Of a stretch of DNA of 64,000 nt, positions 1 to 8,131 are shown in pieces. Position numbers and translations under genes: made by a program. The DNA comes from Cellulomonas pakistanensis. Lineage in GTDB: Bacteria > Actinomycetota > Actinomycetes > Actinomycetales > Cellulomonadaceae. Each line of letters opens with the position of its first letter. The first letter of the stretch is position 1. Location: NCBI RefSeq assembly GCF_016862755.1, contig NZ_BONO01000018.1, positions 30,211 through 94,210 on the forward strand. Direction: 5' to 3'. A model generated the notes under the pieces. It saw only the letters and a program-made list of their open reading frames with translations, searched no databases and was not told the DNA's origin.

Positions 1-897
1 GCCGAGGTCCTGGATGCCCTCGACCACGCGGGCCGCGTACAGCTCCAGGCAGCACTCGATGAGCACCTTCTCCATGAACGGGTCGCCGACCTGGACCGAC
101 GGGCGCTTCGACGGCTTGGTGTCGTCGAAGGTCTCGGAGGCGAGGATCGACGCGCCGCCGATGCCGTCGCCGCCGGTGCGGGCGCCGAACAGCACGACCT
201 TGTTGCCCACGCCCGACGCGTTGGCCAGGTGGATGTCCTCGTGCCGCAGGACGCCGAGGCACAGCGCGTTCACCAGCGGGTTGCCCTGGTACGAGGCGTC
301 GAACACGAGCTCGCCGCCGATGTTCGGCAGGCCGAGCGAGTTGCCGTAGCCGCCGACGCCGGACACGACGCCGTGCACCACGCGCGCGGTGTCCGGGTGG
401 TCGACCGCGCCGAACCGCAGCTGGTCCATGACCGCGACCGGCCGCGCGCCCATCGAGATGATGTCGCGGACGATGCCGCCGACGCCGGTCGCGGCGCCCT
501 GGTACGGCTCGACGTACGACGGGTGGTTGTGCGACTCGACCTTGAACGTCACCGCCCAGCCGTCGCCGATGTCGACGACGCCGGCGTTCTCGCCGATGCC
601 GACCAGCAGGTGCTCGGTCATCTCCGGGGTGACCCGCTCGCCGAACTTCCGCAGGTGCGTCTTGCTCGACTTGTACGAGCAGTGCTCGGACCACATCACC
701 GAGTACATGGCGAGCTCGGCGGCCGTGGGCCGGCGGCCGAGGATGTCGCGGATCCGCTGGTACTCGTCGGGCTTGAGGCCGAGCTCGGCGAACGGCTGCT
801 CCTGGTCCGGGGTGGCCGCGGCGGCGTCGACGGTGTCGGACGCGTGGCCCGAGGTCGGCTCGGCGGGGTGCTGCGAGGCAGTGGGCGCGCTGGTCAT
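1..897 (-). CDS. purL: Phosphoribosylformylglycinamidine synthase II (PurL), 5' part
   Basis: Synthetase subunit of FGAM synthase, fourth step of cytosolic de novo purine synthesis. It uses ATP and ammonia supplied by PurQ to turn FGAR into FGAM; PurS bridges the subunits. About 298 N-terminal residues are in the window and the 3' end lies beyond base 1. The reverse translation shows the conserved PurL strings [20 protein letters not shown] and GGDGIGGAS. The ATG at 897 follows an upstream region with a possible -10 box (982-987), and the first 35 or so residues are a variable Ala/Asp-rich tail before the conserved core. The small (bacterial PurS/Q/L) type of roughly 750 residues is expected. 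It is unusual that purQ and purS are not adjacent but 20.7 kb away. Confidence 0.95.
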   Translation of the reverse strand, partial: MTSAPTASQHPAEPTSGHASDTVDAAAATPDQEQPFAELGLKPDEYQRIRDILGRRPTAAELAMYSVMWSEHCSYKSSKTHLRKFGERVTPEMTEHLLVGIGENAGVVDIGDGWAVTFKVESHNHPSYVEPYQGAATGVGGIVRDIISMGARPVAVMDQLRFGAVDHPDTARVVHGVVSGVGGYGNSLGLPNIGGELVFDASYQGNPLVNALCLGVLRHEDIHLANASGVGNKVVLFGARTGGDGIGGASILASETFDDTKPSKRPSVQVGDPFMEKVLIECCLELYAARVVEGIQDLG

Positions 898-981
898 CGA
901 ATCCCTCGGGCTGGGGGCCCGCTGCGCGGCGGTCGGGGGACCGGGCCGGCGGTGGCGGGCGGGCATCGGCAGACGTGACCC

Positions 982-987
982 AGGTTA
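982..987 (-). promoter_or_regulatory. Possible purL -10 box
   Basis: On the minus strand the hexamer TAACCT sits about 85 bases before the purL ATG, in an otherwise gene-free 221-base gap between purL and the divergent gene at 1119. It fits the TANNNT pattern used throughout the window. No clear -35 is visible, so this is a weak call. Confidence 0.3.
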
Positions 988-1118
988 CCCGCGCGCGGAC
1001 GGGCGCCCGTACGCCCGGCGGACGCGCCCGACCGGGACCGCCGCACTCCGCCGGGTGGCGCGGCGGTCTCCGCACGAGGGTGGAGGCGCGGGGCCCCTCG
1101 GGTTCCTAGCCTGGGCGG

Positions 1119-1631
1119 GTGACCGTTCCCCCGGCCGGGGCCGATGGCTCCGGCGCCACCGTGCTGACGTACCCGCGGAACGACGTCGTCTGGACGTACG
1201 TCGTCCTGGTGGGCGGCGGAGTCGCGCTCGGCGTCGTGCTGCACCTGCTGCGCGGCTGGCTGCTCTCGCTGGACGTCCTGCCGTGGCGCGGCGTCGTCGT
1301 GACGGTGGACCGCGTCGTCGACGGCTGGGGCGCCTGGGGGCCGATCGCGCTCGTCGCGGCGGGCGCCCTGCTCGGCGCGCTGCTCGCCGCGGCGGAGGTC
1401 GACAAGGAGCCCCGCGTCGAGGTGAGCCGCGAGCGGGTCGTGGTCGTCCGGGGGAAGAGCCGGCGCACCTACCTCCGGGACGACGTGCGCGAGGCCCTCC
1501 GGGAGGACGGGGCGCTGGTGCTGCTCGCGACCAACGGCACGGAGCTCGCGCGCGTGCGGACCGGCATCCCGGCCGCGGACCTGGAGCGGGCGTTCCGCGA
1601 CGCCGGGTACGCCTGGGACCCCCACGCCTGA
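1119..1631 (+). CDS. Two-helix membrane protein with cytoplasmic tail, YqeB-like
   Basis: A 170-residue predicted membrane protein of unknown role. Two hydrophobic segments are clear, around residues 27-52 and 72-90, followed by a soluble C-terminal domain of about 75 residues that begins VEVSRERVVVVRGKSRR and looks like a small beta-rich (PH-like) module. This arrangement resembles the actinobacterial/Bacillus YqeB family; that match is by recollection of family layout, not a search. The GTG start is supported by a -10 hexamer TAGCCT at 1107-1112, exactly six bases upstream, so the mRNA is probably leaderless. The next gene (1678) starts from its own similar promoter. Confidence 0.6.
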   Translation: MTVPPAGADGSGATVLTYPRNDVVWTYVVLVGGGVALGVVLHLLRGWLLSLDVLPWRGVVVTVDRVVDGWGAWGPIALVAAGALLGALLAAAEVDKEPRVEVSRERVVVVRGKSRRTYLRDDVREALREDGALVLLATNGTELARVRTGIPAADLERAFRDAGYAWDPHA

Positions 1632-1677
1632 ACCGCGGGGCGGGCCCCCACCGCCGGCGAGCCGCCACAATGGCCGC

Positions 1678-2508
1678 GTGACCCGACGCTCCCCCCGGAC
1701 CCTCGCGGCCGCCGTCGCGCTCGGGGCGCTGCTCGCCGGGTGCACCGCGGGCGGGGACAGCGGCCCGGCACCGGCCCCCGCGACGGATGCGGCGACGGAC
1801 GAGGCGACGGCCGGCCCGGAGCCCGCCGCCGCCTCTGCCGTCCGAGCCGACGGGACCCCCGTGGCGTCCGGTGGCGTGACCCTGTCCGTGCTCGCCCCCG
1901 CGGGTCCCGCCGCGAGCGCGCCGGCCGAGGACGACGCCGTCCTGCTGACCGTCGCGGTGCCCGCCGAGGACTCCGGGCCGGCGCTCGTCACCGTGGCGAC
2001 GCTGGCCGCGCCGGAGGGCGGGTCGGTCGAGGTGCTGGACGACCTGTCCGCCCTGGTCCGCGACGCCGGCGGTGCGGTGCTCGGCGGGCTGACGGCGCCG
2101 CTGCTGGACGACGCCGCGGGGCGCACCGTGCGCGTCCGCACCGCGGACGACGGCACCGTGACCTGGCTCGTCGAGGGCGCGGAGGGGTCGGGCGCCTCGG
2201 GCGGGTCGGTCACCGCGACGTTCGCCGCGACCGCCGTGCTGTCCGCCACCTGGCGGGACCTGGCCGACGAGGGCGGGCGCTCGCTGGCCGTCGAGCCGGC
2301 GGCGTGGGCGCGGCGGGGCAGCCTCGCGGCCGAGGAGGCGGTGCGGGCGGCACTGGTCGCGGCGGAGCCGGAGGCGGACGGGCAGAACGTGCGGGACCAG
2401 CTCACCTGCCACCTGATCGGCGCCCCCGACAAGGCGACGTGGAACCTGGAGCCGTGGCGGCCGGACGTCGGGCTGCTGGAGACGATCGCGGCGCTCTGCA
2501 ACCCGTGA
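1678..2508 (+). CDS. DUF2599-domain lipoprotein
   Basis: A 276-residue exported lipoprotein. Residues 1-22 form a lipoprotein signal ending in the lipobox LLAGC (lipidated Cys22), followed by an acidic/Ala linker to about residue 50. The C-terminal 60 residues carry the cues of DUF2599: NVRDQLTCHLIGAP, then a WNLEPWRPDVG string and a terminal LCNP, with two cysteines that could form a disulfide. The middle is Ala/Val-rich and not recognised. Function of DUF2599 proteins is unknown; location outside the membrane is inferred from the signal. The GTG start has a CACAAT -10-like hexamer (1666-1671) six bases upstream, suggesting a leaderless message independent of the preceding gene. Confidence 0.8.
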   Translation: MTRRSPRTLAAAVALGALLAGCTAGGDSGPAPAPATDAATDEATAGPEPAAASAVRADGTPVASGGVTLSVLAPAGPAASAPAEDDAVLLTVAVPAEDSGPALVTVATLAAPEGGSVEVLDDLSALVRDAGGAVLGGLTAPLLDDAAGRTVRVRTADDGTVTWLVEGAEGSGASGGSVTATFAATAVLSATWRDLADEGGRSLAVEPAAWARRGSLAAEEAVRAALVAAEPEADGQNVRDQLTCHLIGAPDKATWNLEPWRPDVGLLETIAALCNP

Positions 2509-2594
2509 GGCGTTCGCCCGCCGCCGCGGCGGGCGACGACGATGCGCGCGCCCGCATGCCGGACGCCGCGTCCCGGCGCGTGGTCGGTTGTTGC

Positions 2595-2600
2595 TACAGT
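2595..2600 (+). promoter_or_regulatory. -10 box of the cysteine leader/ABC importer transcript
   Basis: TACAGT within the local string TTGCTACAGT, ten bases before the ATG of the short leader ORF. A start of transcription 6-8 bases downstream would leave only two to five untranslated bases, close to the leaderless arrangement reported for polycysteine leader ORFs in mycobacteria. No convincing -35 is visible. Confidence 0.55.
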
Positions 2601-2610
2601 CATCGGCATC

Positions 2611-2688
2611 ATGCGCCACACGACCCCCGCCGCACGCACCCGCGCCTGTCGACCCGCGTCGACCGCCGCGTGCTGTTGTCGTCGCTGA
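2611..2688 (+). CDS. Polycysteine leader peptide, probable cysteine attenuator
   Basis: A 25-codon ORF in the 441-base gap before the ABC importer. It reads ATG to TGA with the C-terminal end STAACCCRR: three consecutive Cys codons (2671-2679) three codons before the stop, plus one further Cys at codon 13. Four Cys in 25 codons is far above what neighbouring genes use. The ATG lies just after a -10 hexamer (2595-2600). Immediately downstream are two small hairpins built on a direct repeat (2695-2725). In mycobacteria, leaderless short ORFs with Cys-Cys-Cys tracts act as cysteine-responsive attenuators of the operons that follow; the same design is inferred here. When charged tRNA-Cys is scarce, stalling at these codons would change folding downstream and raise expression of the importer. 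Confidence 0.75.
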   Translation: MRHTTPAARTRACRPASTAACCCRR

Positions 2689-2949
2689 GCGCCCCGCGTC
2701 CCTGACGCCCGCGCGTCCCTGACGCGCCGCGGCCCGCGCCCCCGAACGCCGCCGCCACCGCGCCGACCCGCGCCCCCGCGCCCCGGGAATTCCCGACCCC
2801 ACGGTCGGGTTCCACCGTCGGGGGACGCGCGAGCCCGCGAGCACCGCCCCGGCAGCCCGCCCCGGCAGCCCGCCCCGGGCGGCGCCGCACCGAGCCCCAC
2901 CCCCACCGCGCCGCACCCGCCGCGCGGCCCTCCTGGAAGGACACCACCC
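2689..2949 (+). promoter_or_regulatory. Structured leader between polycysteine ORF and importer
   Basis: No further ORF is supported here. The region holds several potential RNA structures: a 14-base direct repeat CGCGTCCCTGACGC at 2695-2708 and 2712-2725, each copy able to form a short GCGTC/GACGC hairpin; a 12-base palindrome CGGGAATTCCCG at 2784-2795; a hairpin CCCGACC/GGTCGGG at 2792-2809 that competes with an alternative pairing to 2811-2824; and a 13-base tandem repeat at 2846-2871. An AAGGA ribosome-binding site lies just before the GTG of the next gene. The competing stems suit an attenuator, but no U-tract follows any of them, so Rho or translation-based control is as likely as intrinsic termination. 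Confidence 0.45.
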
Positions 2950-4476
2950 GTGCGCACCCGTCGCTCCCGCCGCGCCCCGCTCGGCGCCGCCCTGGCCGTC
3001 ACCGCCGCCCTGGCGCTGGCCGCCTGCGGCACGGGCTCCGGCTCCGGCGACGACTCCGCCGCCCCGGGCTCGCCCGACGCCTCGGCCGAGATCGTCATCG
3101 GCTCCACCAACGAGCCCACCGGGCTCGTCCGCAACGTCGGCGGCTCGTCCGGCGTCTCGCAGACCATGACCCGCAACGTCTACGAGGGCCTCACCTCGGT
3201 GGACGTCGACGGCGAGGTCGTCCCGACGCTGGCCGAGTCCTGGGACGTGTCCGAGGACGGCCTGACGTACACGTTCCACCTGCAGCCGGACGTGACCTTC
3301 CACGACGGCACCCCGCTGACCGCGGACGACGTGGTGTGGAGCATCTCCGAGGCGATCGGCCCGGAGTCGAAGTCCGCCCGCAAGAGCGACCTGCTCGTCA
3401 TCCAGCAGGCCACCGCGGTCGACGACGCCACCGTGCAGCTCGACCTGTCCCGCCCGTCGCAGGGCCTGACGTTCTACCTCGCCTCCGTGACGATCGTGCG
3501 GGACGGCGACACCGAGCTCACCAGCGACAACGGCACCGGCCCCTACCGGTTCGTCGAGTGGGTGCAGGGCGACCACCTGACCATCGAGCAGTACGACGGC
3601 TACTGGGGCGAGCCCGCCCAGAACGCCGGCGTGACGTTCCGGTTCTTCCAGGACACGACCGCGCTGAACAACGCGCTGCTCACCGGCGACCTCGACCTGG
3701 TCATCGCCGAGGACTCCCCCGACCAGCTCGTGCAGTTCGAGGACAACCCCGACTTCACGATCACCGAGGGCACCTCGACCACCAAGCAGATCTGGGCGTT
3801 CAACGACCGCGAGGCGCCGTTCAGCGACGTCCGCGTCCGCCAGGCGCTCTACAAGGCGATCGACCGCGAGGCGATCCTGTCGGCGGTGTGGGACGGCTAC
3901 GGCCAGGTCATCGGCTCGATGGTCCCGCCGACCGACCCGTGGTTCGTCGACCAGGCCGATGTGCACGCCTACGACCCGGACGCCGCCGAGGCACTCCTGG
4001 CCGAGGCCGGCGTGACCGACCTGTCGATCTCCGTGGACTACATCCCGGACGGCACCACCGAGGCGATCCTCGCGCTGCTGACGAAGAACCTCGCCGACGT
4101 GGGCGTCACGCTGACCCCGAACCCGATCGACGACGCCACCTGGTACCAGAAGGTCTACACGGACCACGACTTCCAGACGACGCTCATGGGGCACGTGAAC
4201 CCGCGCGACGTCCTCTGGTACGCGAACCCCGACTTCTACTGGGGCTACGACAACCCGCAGGTCCAGGAGTGGGTCACGGCGGCCGACCAGGCCCCGACCG
4301 CCGAGGAGCAGGTCGAGCTGCTGACGCAGGTCAACGAGACGATCGGCGAGGAGGCGGCGTCCGCCTGGCTGTACCTGGACCCGCAGATCCGCGTCGCCCG
4401 CTCCGACGTGACCGGCTTCCCCGTCGACCAGGTGACCGAGTCCTTCTACGTCGCCGACATCGTCCGGGAGTCCTGA
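2950..4476 (+). CDS. Peptide-type ABC transporter substrate-binding lipoprotein (SBP family 5)
   Basis: Extracytoplasmic solute-binding lipoprotein of 508 residues, the usual size for the DppA/OppA (SBP_bac_5) family. A Tat/Sec-like Arg-rich start and hydrophobic stretch end in the lipobox LAAC with lipidated Cys26. Family cues include the N-terminal VYEGLTSVD, LAESWDVSEDGLTYTFHL, the HDGTPLTADDVVWS string and the VRQALYKAIDRE string near residue 300. It would deliver ligand to the permeases encoded immediately downstream (gap of four bases). The ligand cannot be read from sequence; family members bind peptides, nickel chelates, sugars or glutathione. The upstream cysteine leader suggests a sulfur-containing ligand. 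GTG start preceded by AAGGA. Confidence 0.9.
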   Translation: MRTRRSRRAPLGAALAVTAALALAACGTGSGSGDDSAAPGSPDASAEIVIGSTNEPTGLVRNVGGSSGVSQTMTRNVYEGLTSVDVDGEVVPTLAESWDVSEDGLTYTFHLQPDVTFHDGTPLTADDVVWSISEAIGPESKSARKSDLLVIQQATAVDDATVQLDLSRPSQGLTFYLASVTIVRDGDTELTSDNGTGPYRFVEWVQGDHLTIEQYDGYWGEPAQNAGVTFRFFQDTTALNNALLTGDLDLVIAEDSPDQLVQFEDNPDFTITEGTSTTKQIWAFNDREAPFSDVRVRQALYKAIDREAILSAVWDGYGQVIGSMVPPTDPWFVDQADVHAYDPDAAEALLAEAGVTDLSISVDYIPDGTTEAILALLTKNLADVGVTLTPNPIDDATWYQKVYTDHDFQTTLMGHVNPRDVLWYANPDFYWGYDNPQVQEWVTAADQAPTAEEQVELLTQVNETIGEEAASAWLYLDPQIRVARSDVTGFPVDQVTESFYVADIVRES

Positions 4477-4480
4477 CACC

Positions 4481-5437
4481 GTGCGCGCGGCACTGCTGCG
4501 GATCGGCGCCCTGCTGATCTCCCTCGTCCTGGCGAGCGTCGTCGTGTTCGTCGTCCTCCGGCTGCTGCCGGGCGACGCCGCGGGCGCGACCCTCGGCGTG
4601 GGCACCACCACGGACCAGCTCGACCAGCTCCGCTCCGAGCTCGGGACCGACCAGCCGGTGGTGACGCAGTACGTGCAGTGGCTCGGCCAGGTCGTCCGCG
4701 GGGACCTCGGCACGTCCTTCGTGTCGAGGCTCGCCGTGGCCGACCTCATCACCCAGAAGCTGCCCATCACGGTGCCGCTCAGCCTGTCCGCGTTCGTCCT
4801 GGCCGTGCTCGTGTCGGTGCCCCTCGGCGTGATCGCCGCGGTGCACCGGCGCGGGCCGGTCGGGGTCGCGGTGTCGGCGGTGTCCCAGCTCGGCGTCGCG
4901 GTGCCGGTGTTCTGGGTGGGCGTGCTGCTGGTGCTCGTCCTCGCCCTGCAGGCGCGCTGGCTGCCGGCCGGCGGGTTCCCCCGCACCGGCTGGGACGACC
5001 CGGCGGCCGCGGTCCGGTCGCTGGTGCTGCCGGTCGTCACCGTGGCGATCGCGATGTCGGCGGTCATGGTCCGATACGTGCGGTCCGCGACCCTCGACGT
5101 GCTGGACCAGGACTACCTGCGCACCGCCCGGTCCCTCGGCTACGGCCGCTGGCACGCGCTGGCCCGGCACGGCCTGCGCAACGCGGCGGTGCCCGTCGTG
5201 TCGATCCTCGGCATCGAGCTGGCGACCTCGCTGCTCGGCGCCGTGGTGATCGAGAACGTGTTCGCGCTGCCCGGGCTGGGCACGCTGCTGCTCGACTCGG
5301 TGACCTCCCGCGACCTGCCGGTCGTGCAGGCGCTCGTCCTCGGGCTCACGGCGGTCGTGCTGATCATGAACGCGCTGGTCGACCTCGGGCAGCGCGCGAT
5401 CGACCCGCGGCTGCGAGCGAAGGAGGTCGCGGCGTGA
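4481..5437 (+). CDS. ABC transporter permease, DppB/OppB-like
   Basis: Inner-membrane permease of 318 residues with an N-terminal membrane anchor (residues about 5-27), four to five further hydrophobic segments, and the BPD_transp_1 core. The EAA-type loop is seen as YLRTARSLGYGRWHALARHGLRNA, the contact site for the ATPase. Standard family length is 305-330. It starts at a GTG four bases after the binding-protein stop and ends in a GTGA overlap with the next permease gene, so the genes are translationally coupled. It forms a heterodimer with the next gene product. Confidence 0.92.
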   Translation: MRAALLRIGALLISLVLASVVVFVVLRLLPGDAAGATLGVGTTTDQLDQLRSELGTDQPVVTQYVQWLGQVVRGDLGTSFVSRLAVADLITQKLPITVPLSLSAFVLAVLVSVPLGVIAAVHRRGPVGVAVSAVSQLGVAVPVFWVGVLLVLVLALQARWLPAGGFPRTGWDDPAAAVRSLVLPVVTVAIAMSAVMVRYVRSATLDVLDQDYLRTARSLGYGRWHALARHGLRNAAVPVVSILGIELATSLLGAVVIENVFALPGLGTLLLDSVTSRDLPVVQALVLGLTAVVLIMNALVDLGQRAIDPRLRAKEVAA

Positions 5438-6354
5438 CCGGCGAGCTGACCACCACGACCCCCGTGGCGCGGGGCGTCGACGCGCCCGCGGCCGCCCCGG
5501 GGACGCCGGGCGGGTCCGGGGGCCGGGCCCGCGGCGCCCGGCGGCTGCCGCCGTCGCTCGTCGTCGGCGCCGTCCTGGTCGGCCTGGTCGCCGTCGTCGG
5601 CCTCGTGTCCCTGGTCTGGACCCCCTACGCGCTCGACGACACCGGCACCGGCGAGCGGCTCGCCGGCCCGAGCGCGGCGCACTGGGGCGGCACCGACCGC
5701 CTCGGCCGCGACCTGCTGAGCCAGCTGATGACCGGCGCGGGCAACGCGCTGGTCGTCGCCGCCGCGTCCATGCTGGTCGCCGGCGTGCTCGGCGTCGCGG
5801 TCGGCGTGCTGGCCGGCGCCACCCGGCGCTGGGTCGACGTCACGCTGCTGTCGGGCGTCGACCTGCTCATCGCCTTCCCCACGCTGCTGCTCGCGATGCT
5901 CATCGTGACGGTGCGCGGCGCCTCGCTGTCGTCGGCGATCTGGGCCATCGGCATCTCCGGGGCCGCCGTCATCGCCCGGGTCACCCGGGTCAACGTCGCG
6001 CGCGTGCTGCGCGAGGACTACGTCACCGCCGCGCACGCCGCGGGCACCGGCTGGTGGGGCGTCGTGCTGCGGCACGTCGTGCCGAACGTCTGGCCGACCC
6101 TGCTCGTGCAGCTCATGCTGCTCGGCGGCGGCGCCGTGCTCGCCGAGGCGTCGCTGTCCTACCTGGGCCTCGGCGCCCCGCCGCCCAACGCGTCCTGGGG
6201 CCGCCTGCTCCAGGAGGCGCAGTCGACGATGCTCGTGCAGCCGTGGGGCGCGATCCTGCCCGGCCTCGCGATCGTCGTGGCGGTGCTCGGCCTCAACCTG
6301 CTCGGCGACGGCATCCGCGAGCGCACCGATCCGAACCTGCGAGGTGACCGATGA
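5434..6354 (+). CDS. ABC transporter permease, DppC/OppC-like
   Basis: Second membrane subunit of the importer, 306 residues. It has a variable Pro/Gly-rich N-terminus of about 40 residues, then a transmembrane anchor, the periplasmic-loop motif HWGGTDRLGRDLLSQLM typical of OppC_N/DppC proteins, and a BPD_transp_1 core with the loop DYVTAAHAAGTGWWGVVLRH. The GTG at 5434 overlaps the previous stop (GTGA), which fixes the start better than the in-frame codons further upstream. It ends in an ATGA overlap with the ATPase gene. Confidence 0.92.
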   Translation: MTGELTTTTPVARGVDAPAAAPGTPGGSGGRARGARRLPPSLVVGAVLVGLVAVVGLVSLVWTPYALDDTGTGERLAGPSAAHWGGTDRLGRDLLSQLMTGAGNALVVAAASMLVAGVLGVAVGVLAGATRRWVDVTLLSGVDLLIAFPTLLLAMLIVTVRGASLSSAIWAIGISGAAVIARVTRVNVARVLREDYVTAAHAAGTGWWGVVLRHVVPNVWPTLLVQLMLLGGGAVLAEASLSYLGLGAPPPNASWGRLLQEAQSTMLVQPWGAILPGLAIVVAVLGLNLLGDGIRERTDPNLRGDR

Positions 6355-7214
6355 GCGCGCTGCTCGAGGTCCAGGACCTGACCGTCACCACCTCGACCGG
6401 GCGCCGCATCCTCGACGGGGTGTCGTGGTCGCTCGACGCGGGCGGGCGGCTCGGCGTCGTCGGCGAGTCGGGCTCCGGCAAGTCGATGACCGCCCTGGCC
6501 GTGCTGGGGCTGCTCCCCGACGGGATGCGGGCCACCGGCCGGGTCCTGCTGGACGGCGAGGACCTGCTCGCGCTGCCGCCGCGGCGGCTCGCGCGGGTCC
6601 GGGGCGGCCAGGTCGCGATGGTGTTCCAGGAGCCGCTCACCGCGCTCGACCCGCTCATGACCGTCGGGCGGCAGATCACCGGCCCGCTGCGCCTGCACCG
6701 CGGCCTGCGCGGCGCTGCGGCCCGCGAGGAGGCCGCCCGGCTGGCGCGGCTCGTGCACCTCGACGACACCGAGCGGATCCTCGGCTCCTACCCGTGGCAG
6801 CTGTCCGGCGGGCAGCGGCAGCGCGTCGCCCTGGCGATGGCGCTGGCCTGCGAGCCGCGGGTGCTGCTGGCCGACGAGCCCACCACCGCGCTCGACGTCA
6901 CCGTGCAGGCCGAGGTGCTCGACCTGCTCGACCACCTCGTGGACCGGACCGGCGTCGCGCTGGTGCTCGTCACGCACGACCTGCCCGTGGTCGCCCGGGT
7001 GGCGCGGGACCTGGTCGTCATGCGCGACGGCCGCGTCGTCGAGCACACCTCGGTCGCCGCGGCGCTGGCCGGGGGCGAGGCGGCGTACACGCGGGAGCTC
7101 GTCGGGGCGGCGCGAGCCGTGACCGGGCTGCCGGGCGGCGGTCCCGCGGCCGGCGCTGCCGGGGTCGCGGCGGCGGCCGCGCGCCGGCCCGCGCCCGAGG
7201 AGGAGACCCGATGA
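6351..7214 (+). CDS. ABC transporter ATP-binding protein, DppD/OppD-like
   Basis: Cytoplasmic ATPase of 287 residues that powers the importer. Motifs in order: Walker A GESGSGKS near residue 40, Q-loop VFQEPLTALDPLM, signature LSGGQRQRV, Walker [13 protein letters not shown] and the H-loop THD. This is slightly shorter than typical DppD (about 320) because the C-terminal oligopeptide-transporter region is replaced by an Ala/Pro-rich tail without the Cys cluster that coordinates an iron-sulfur site in some DppD/F proteins. ATGA overlaps on both sides show tight coupling with the neighbouring genes. Confidence 0.92.
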   Translation: MSALLEVQDLTVTTSTGRRILDGVSWSLDAGGRLGVVGESGSGKSMTALAVLGLLPDGMRATGRVLLDGEDLLALPPRRLARVRGGQVAMVFQEPLTALDPLMTVGRQITGPLRLHRGLRGAAAREEAARLARLVHLDDTERILGSYPWQLSGGQRQRVALAMALACEPRVLLADEPTTALDVTVQAEVLDLLDHLVDRTGVALVLVTHDLPVVARVARDLVVMRDGRVVEHTSVAAALAGGEAAYTRELVGAARAVTGLPGGGPAAGAAGVAAAAARRPAPEEETR

Positions 7215-8002
7215 CCGTCCCCACCCCCGCTCCGGCCCCCGCGTCCGCCGCCCCCGTCCTCGAGGCCGTCGACGTGGTGCGCACCTTCGGCGCGACCCGG
7301 GCGCTCGACGGCGTCTCGGTGCGGGTCGAGGCCGGCCGCAGCATCGGGATCGTCGGCGAGTCCGGCTCCGGCAAGTCGACCCTGCTGCGCCAGCTGCTCG
7401 CGCTCGACACCCCCACCTCCGGCGAGGTCCGGTACCGCGGCGAGCCCGTGACGCGGCGGGACCGCGGCCTGCTGCGCCGGCTGCGCGCCGACGTCCAGCC
7501 GGTGTTCCAGGACCCGCGCTCGTCGCTCGACCCGCGGATGCGGGTGGGCGCCGTGGTCGCCGAGCCGCTGCGCTCGCTGAAGGTCCCGGGCGACCACCGC
7601 GCCCGGGTGGCCGAGGTGCTGGCGTCGGTCGGCCTCGACCCCGACACTGCCGCGCGGTACCCGGCGCAGTTCTCCGGCGGGCAGCGGCAGCGCATCGCGA
7701 TCGCCCGGGCGCTCGCGCCGCGGCCGTCGGTGCTGGTCGCCGACGAGCCGGTGTCCGCGCTCGACGTGTCCGTCCGCGGCCAGGTGGTCGACCTGCTGCA
7801 GCGGCTCGCCGCCGAGCACGGGCTGACGCTCGTGCTGGTGTCGCACGACATCGCGATCGTCGGGCGGCTGTGCGAGCGGACCGTGGTGCTGCACCACGGC
7901 CGGGTCGTCGAGGAGGGCCCGACGGGCGCGCTGCTGGCGGACCCGCAGGAGGCGTACACGCGGCGCCTGCTCGCGGCGGTGCCGCAGCTCCCGGGGGCCT
8001 GA
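7211..8002 (+). CDS. ABC transporter ATP-binding protein, DppF/OppF-like
   Basis: Second ATPase subunit, 263 residues, last gene of the five-gene importer operon. Walker [10 protein letters not shown]-loop VFQDPRSSLDPRM, signature FSGGQRQRI, Walker B VLVADEPVSALD and the switch SHD are all present, so both ATP sites of the heterodimer should be active. The start ATG at 7211 overlaps the preceding stop (ATGA). A long palindrome (8027-8100) lies 24 bases past the stop and may serve as terminator between this gene and the convergent acyl-CoA oxidase gene. Confidence 0.92.
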   Translation: MTVPTPAPAPASAAPVLEAVDVVRTFGATRALDGVSVRVEAGRSIGIVGESGSGKSTLLRQLLALDTPTSGEVRYRGEPVTRRDRGLLRRLRADVQPVFQDPRSSLDPRMRVGAVVAEPLRSLKVPGDHRARVAEVLASVGLDPDTAARYPAQFSGGQRQRIAIARALAPRPSVLVADEPVSALDVSVRGQVVDLLQRLAAEHGLTLVLVSHDIAIVGRLCERTVVLHHGRVVEEGPTGALLADPQEAYTRRLLAAVPQLPGA

Positions 8003-8026
8003 CCCCTCGGGCCACCGGCCCGTGCG

Positions 8027-8100
8027 CGCCGAGACCCACTGATCCGGGCCAGACCCACGTCCGCGGGCGTGGGTCTCGGTCGGATCAGTGGGTCTCGGCG
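8027..8100. repeat. Nested palindromic repeat, copy A
   Basis: Perfect 20-base inverted arms at 8027-8046 and 8081-8100 (the left arm contains GAGACCCACTGATCCG) enclose a second hairpin with nine-base arms at 8051-8059 and 8068-8076 (AGACCCACG/CGTGGGTCT). The right half also contains GTGGGTCTCGG twice as a direct repeat (from 8069 and 8089). Nearly the same element recurs at 21135-21208. Here it lies between two convergent genes, so it may act as a two-way terminator, but it lacks T-tracts and its recurrence inside a coding region argues for a dispersed repeat. Confidence 0.85.
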
Positions 8101-8131
8101 GCCGGCAGCCCGGGCCGCGGCCGGCCCGGCG

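Noticed and set aside
985..5067. A 1360-codon open frame on the minus strand covering the first ABC operon
   Set aside because: It runs antisense through well-supported genes (lipoprotein, binding protein, permease), has a low-complexity Arg/Gly/Ala composition, and reflects the rarity of stop codons at this GC content. The same holds for the other long antisense frames, for example those around 8069-10789 and 60041-62686.
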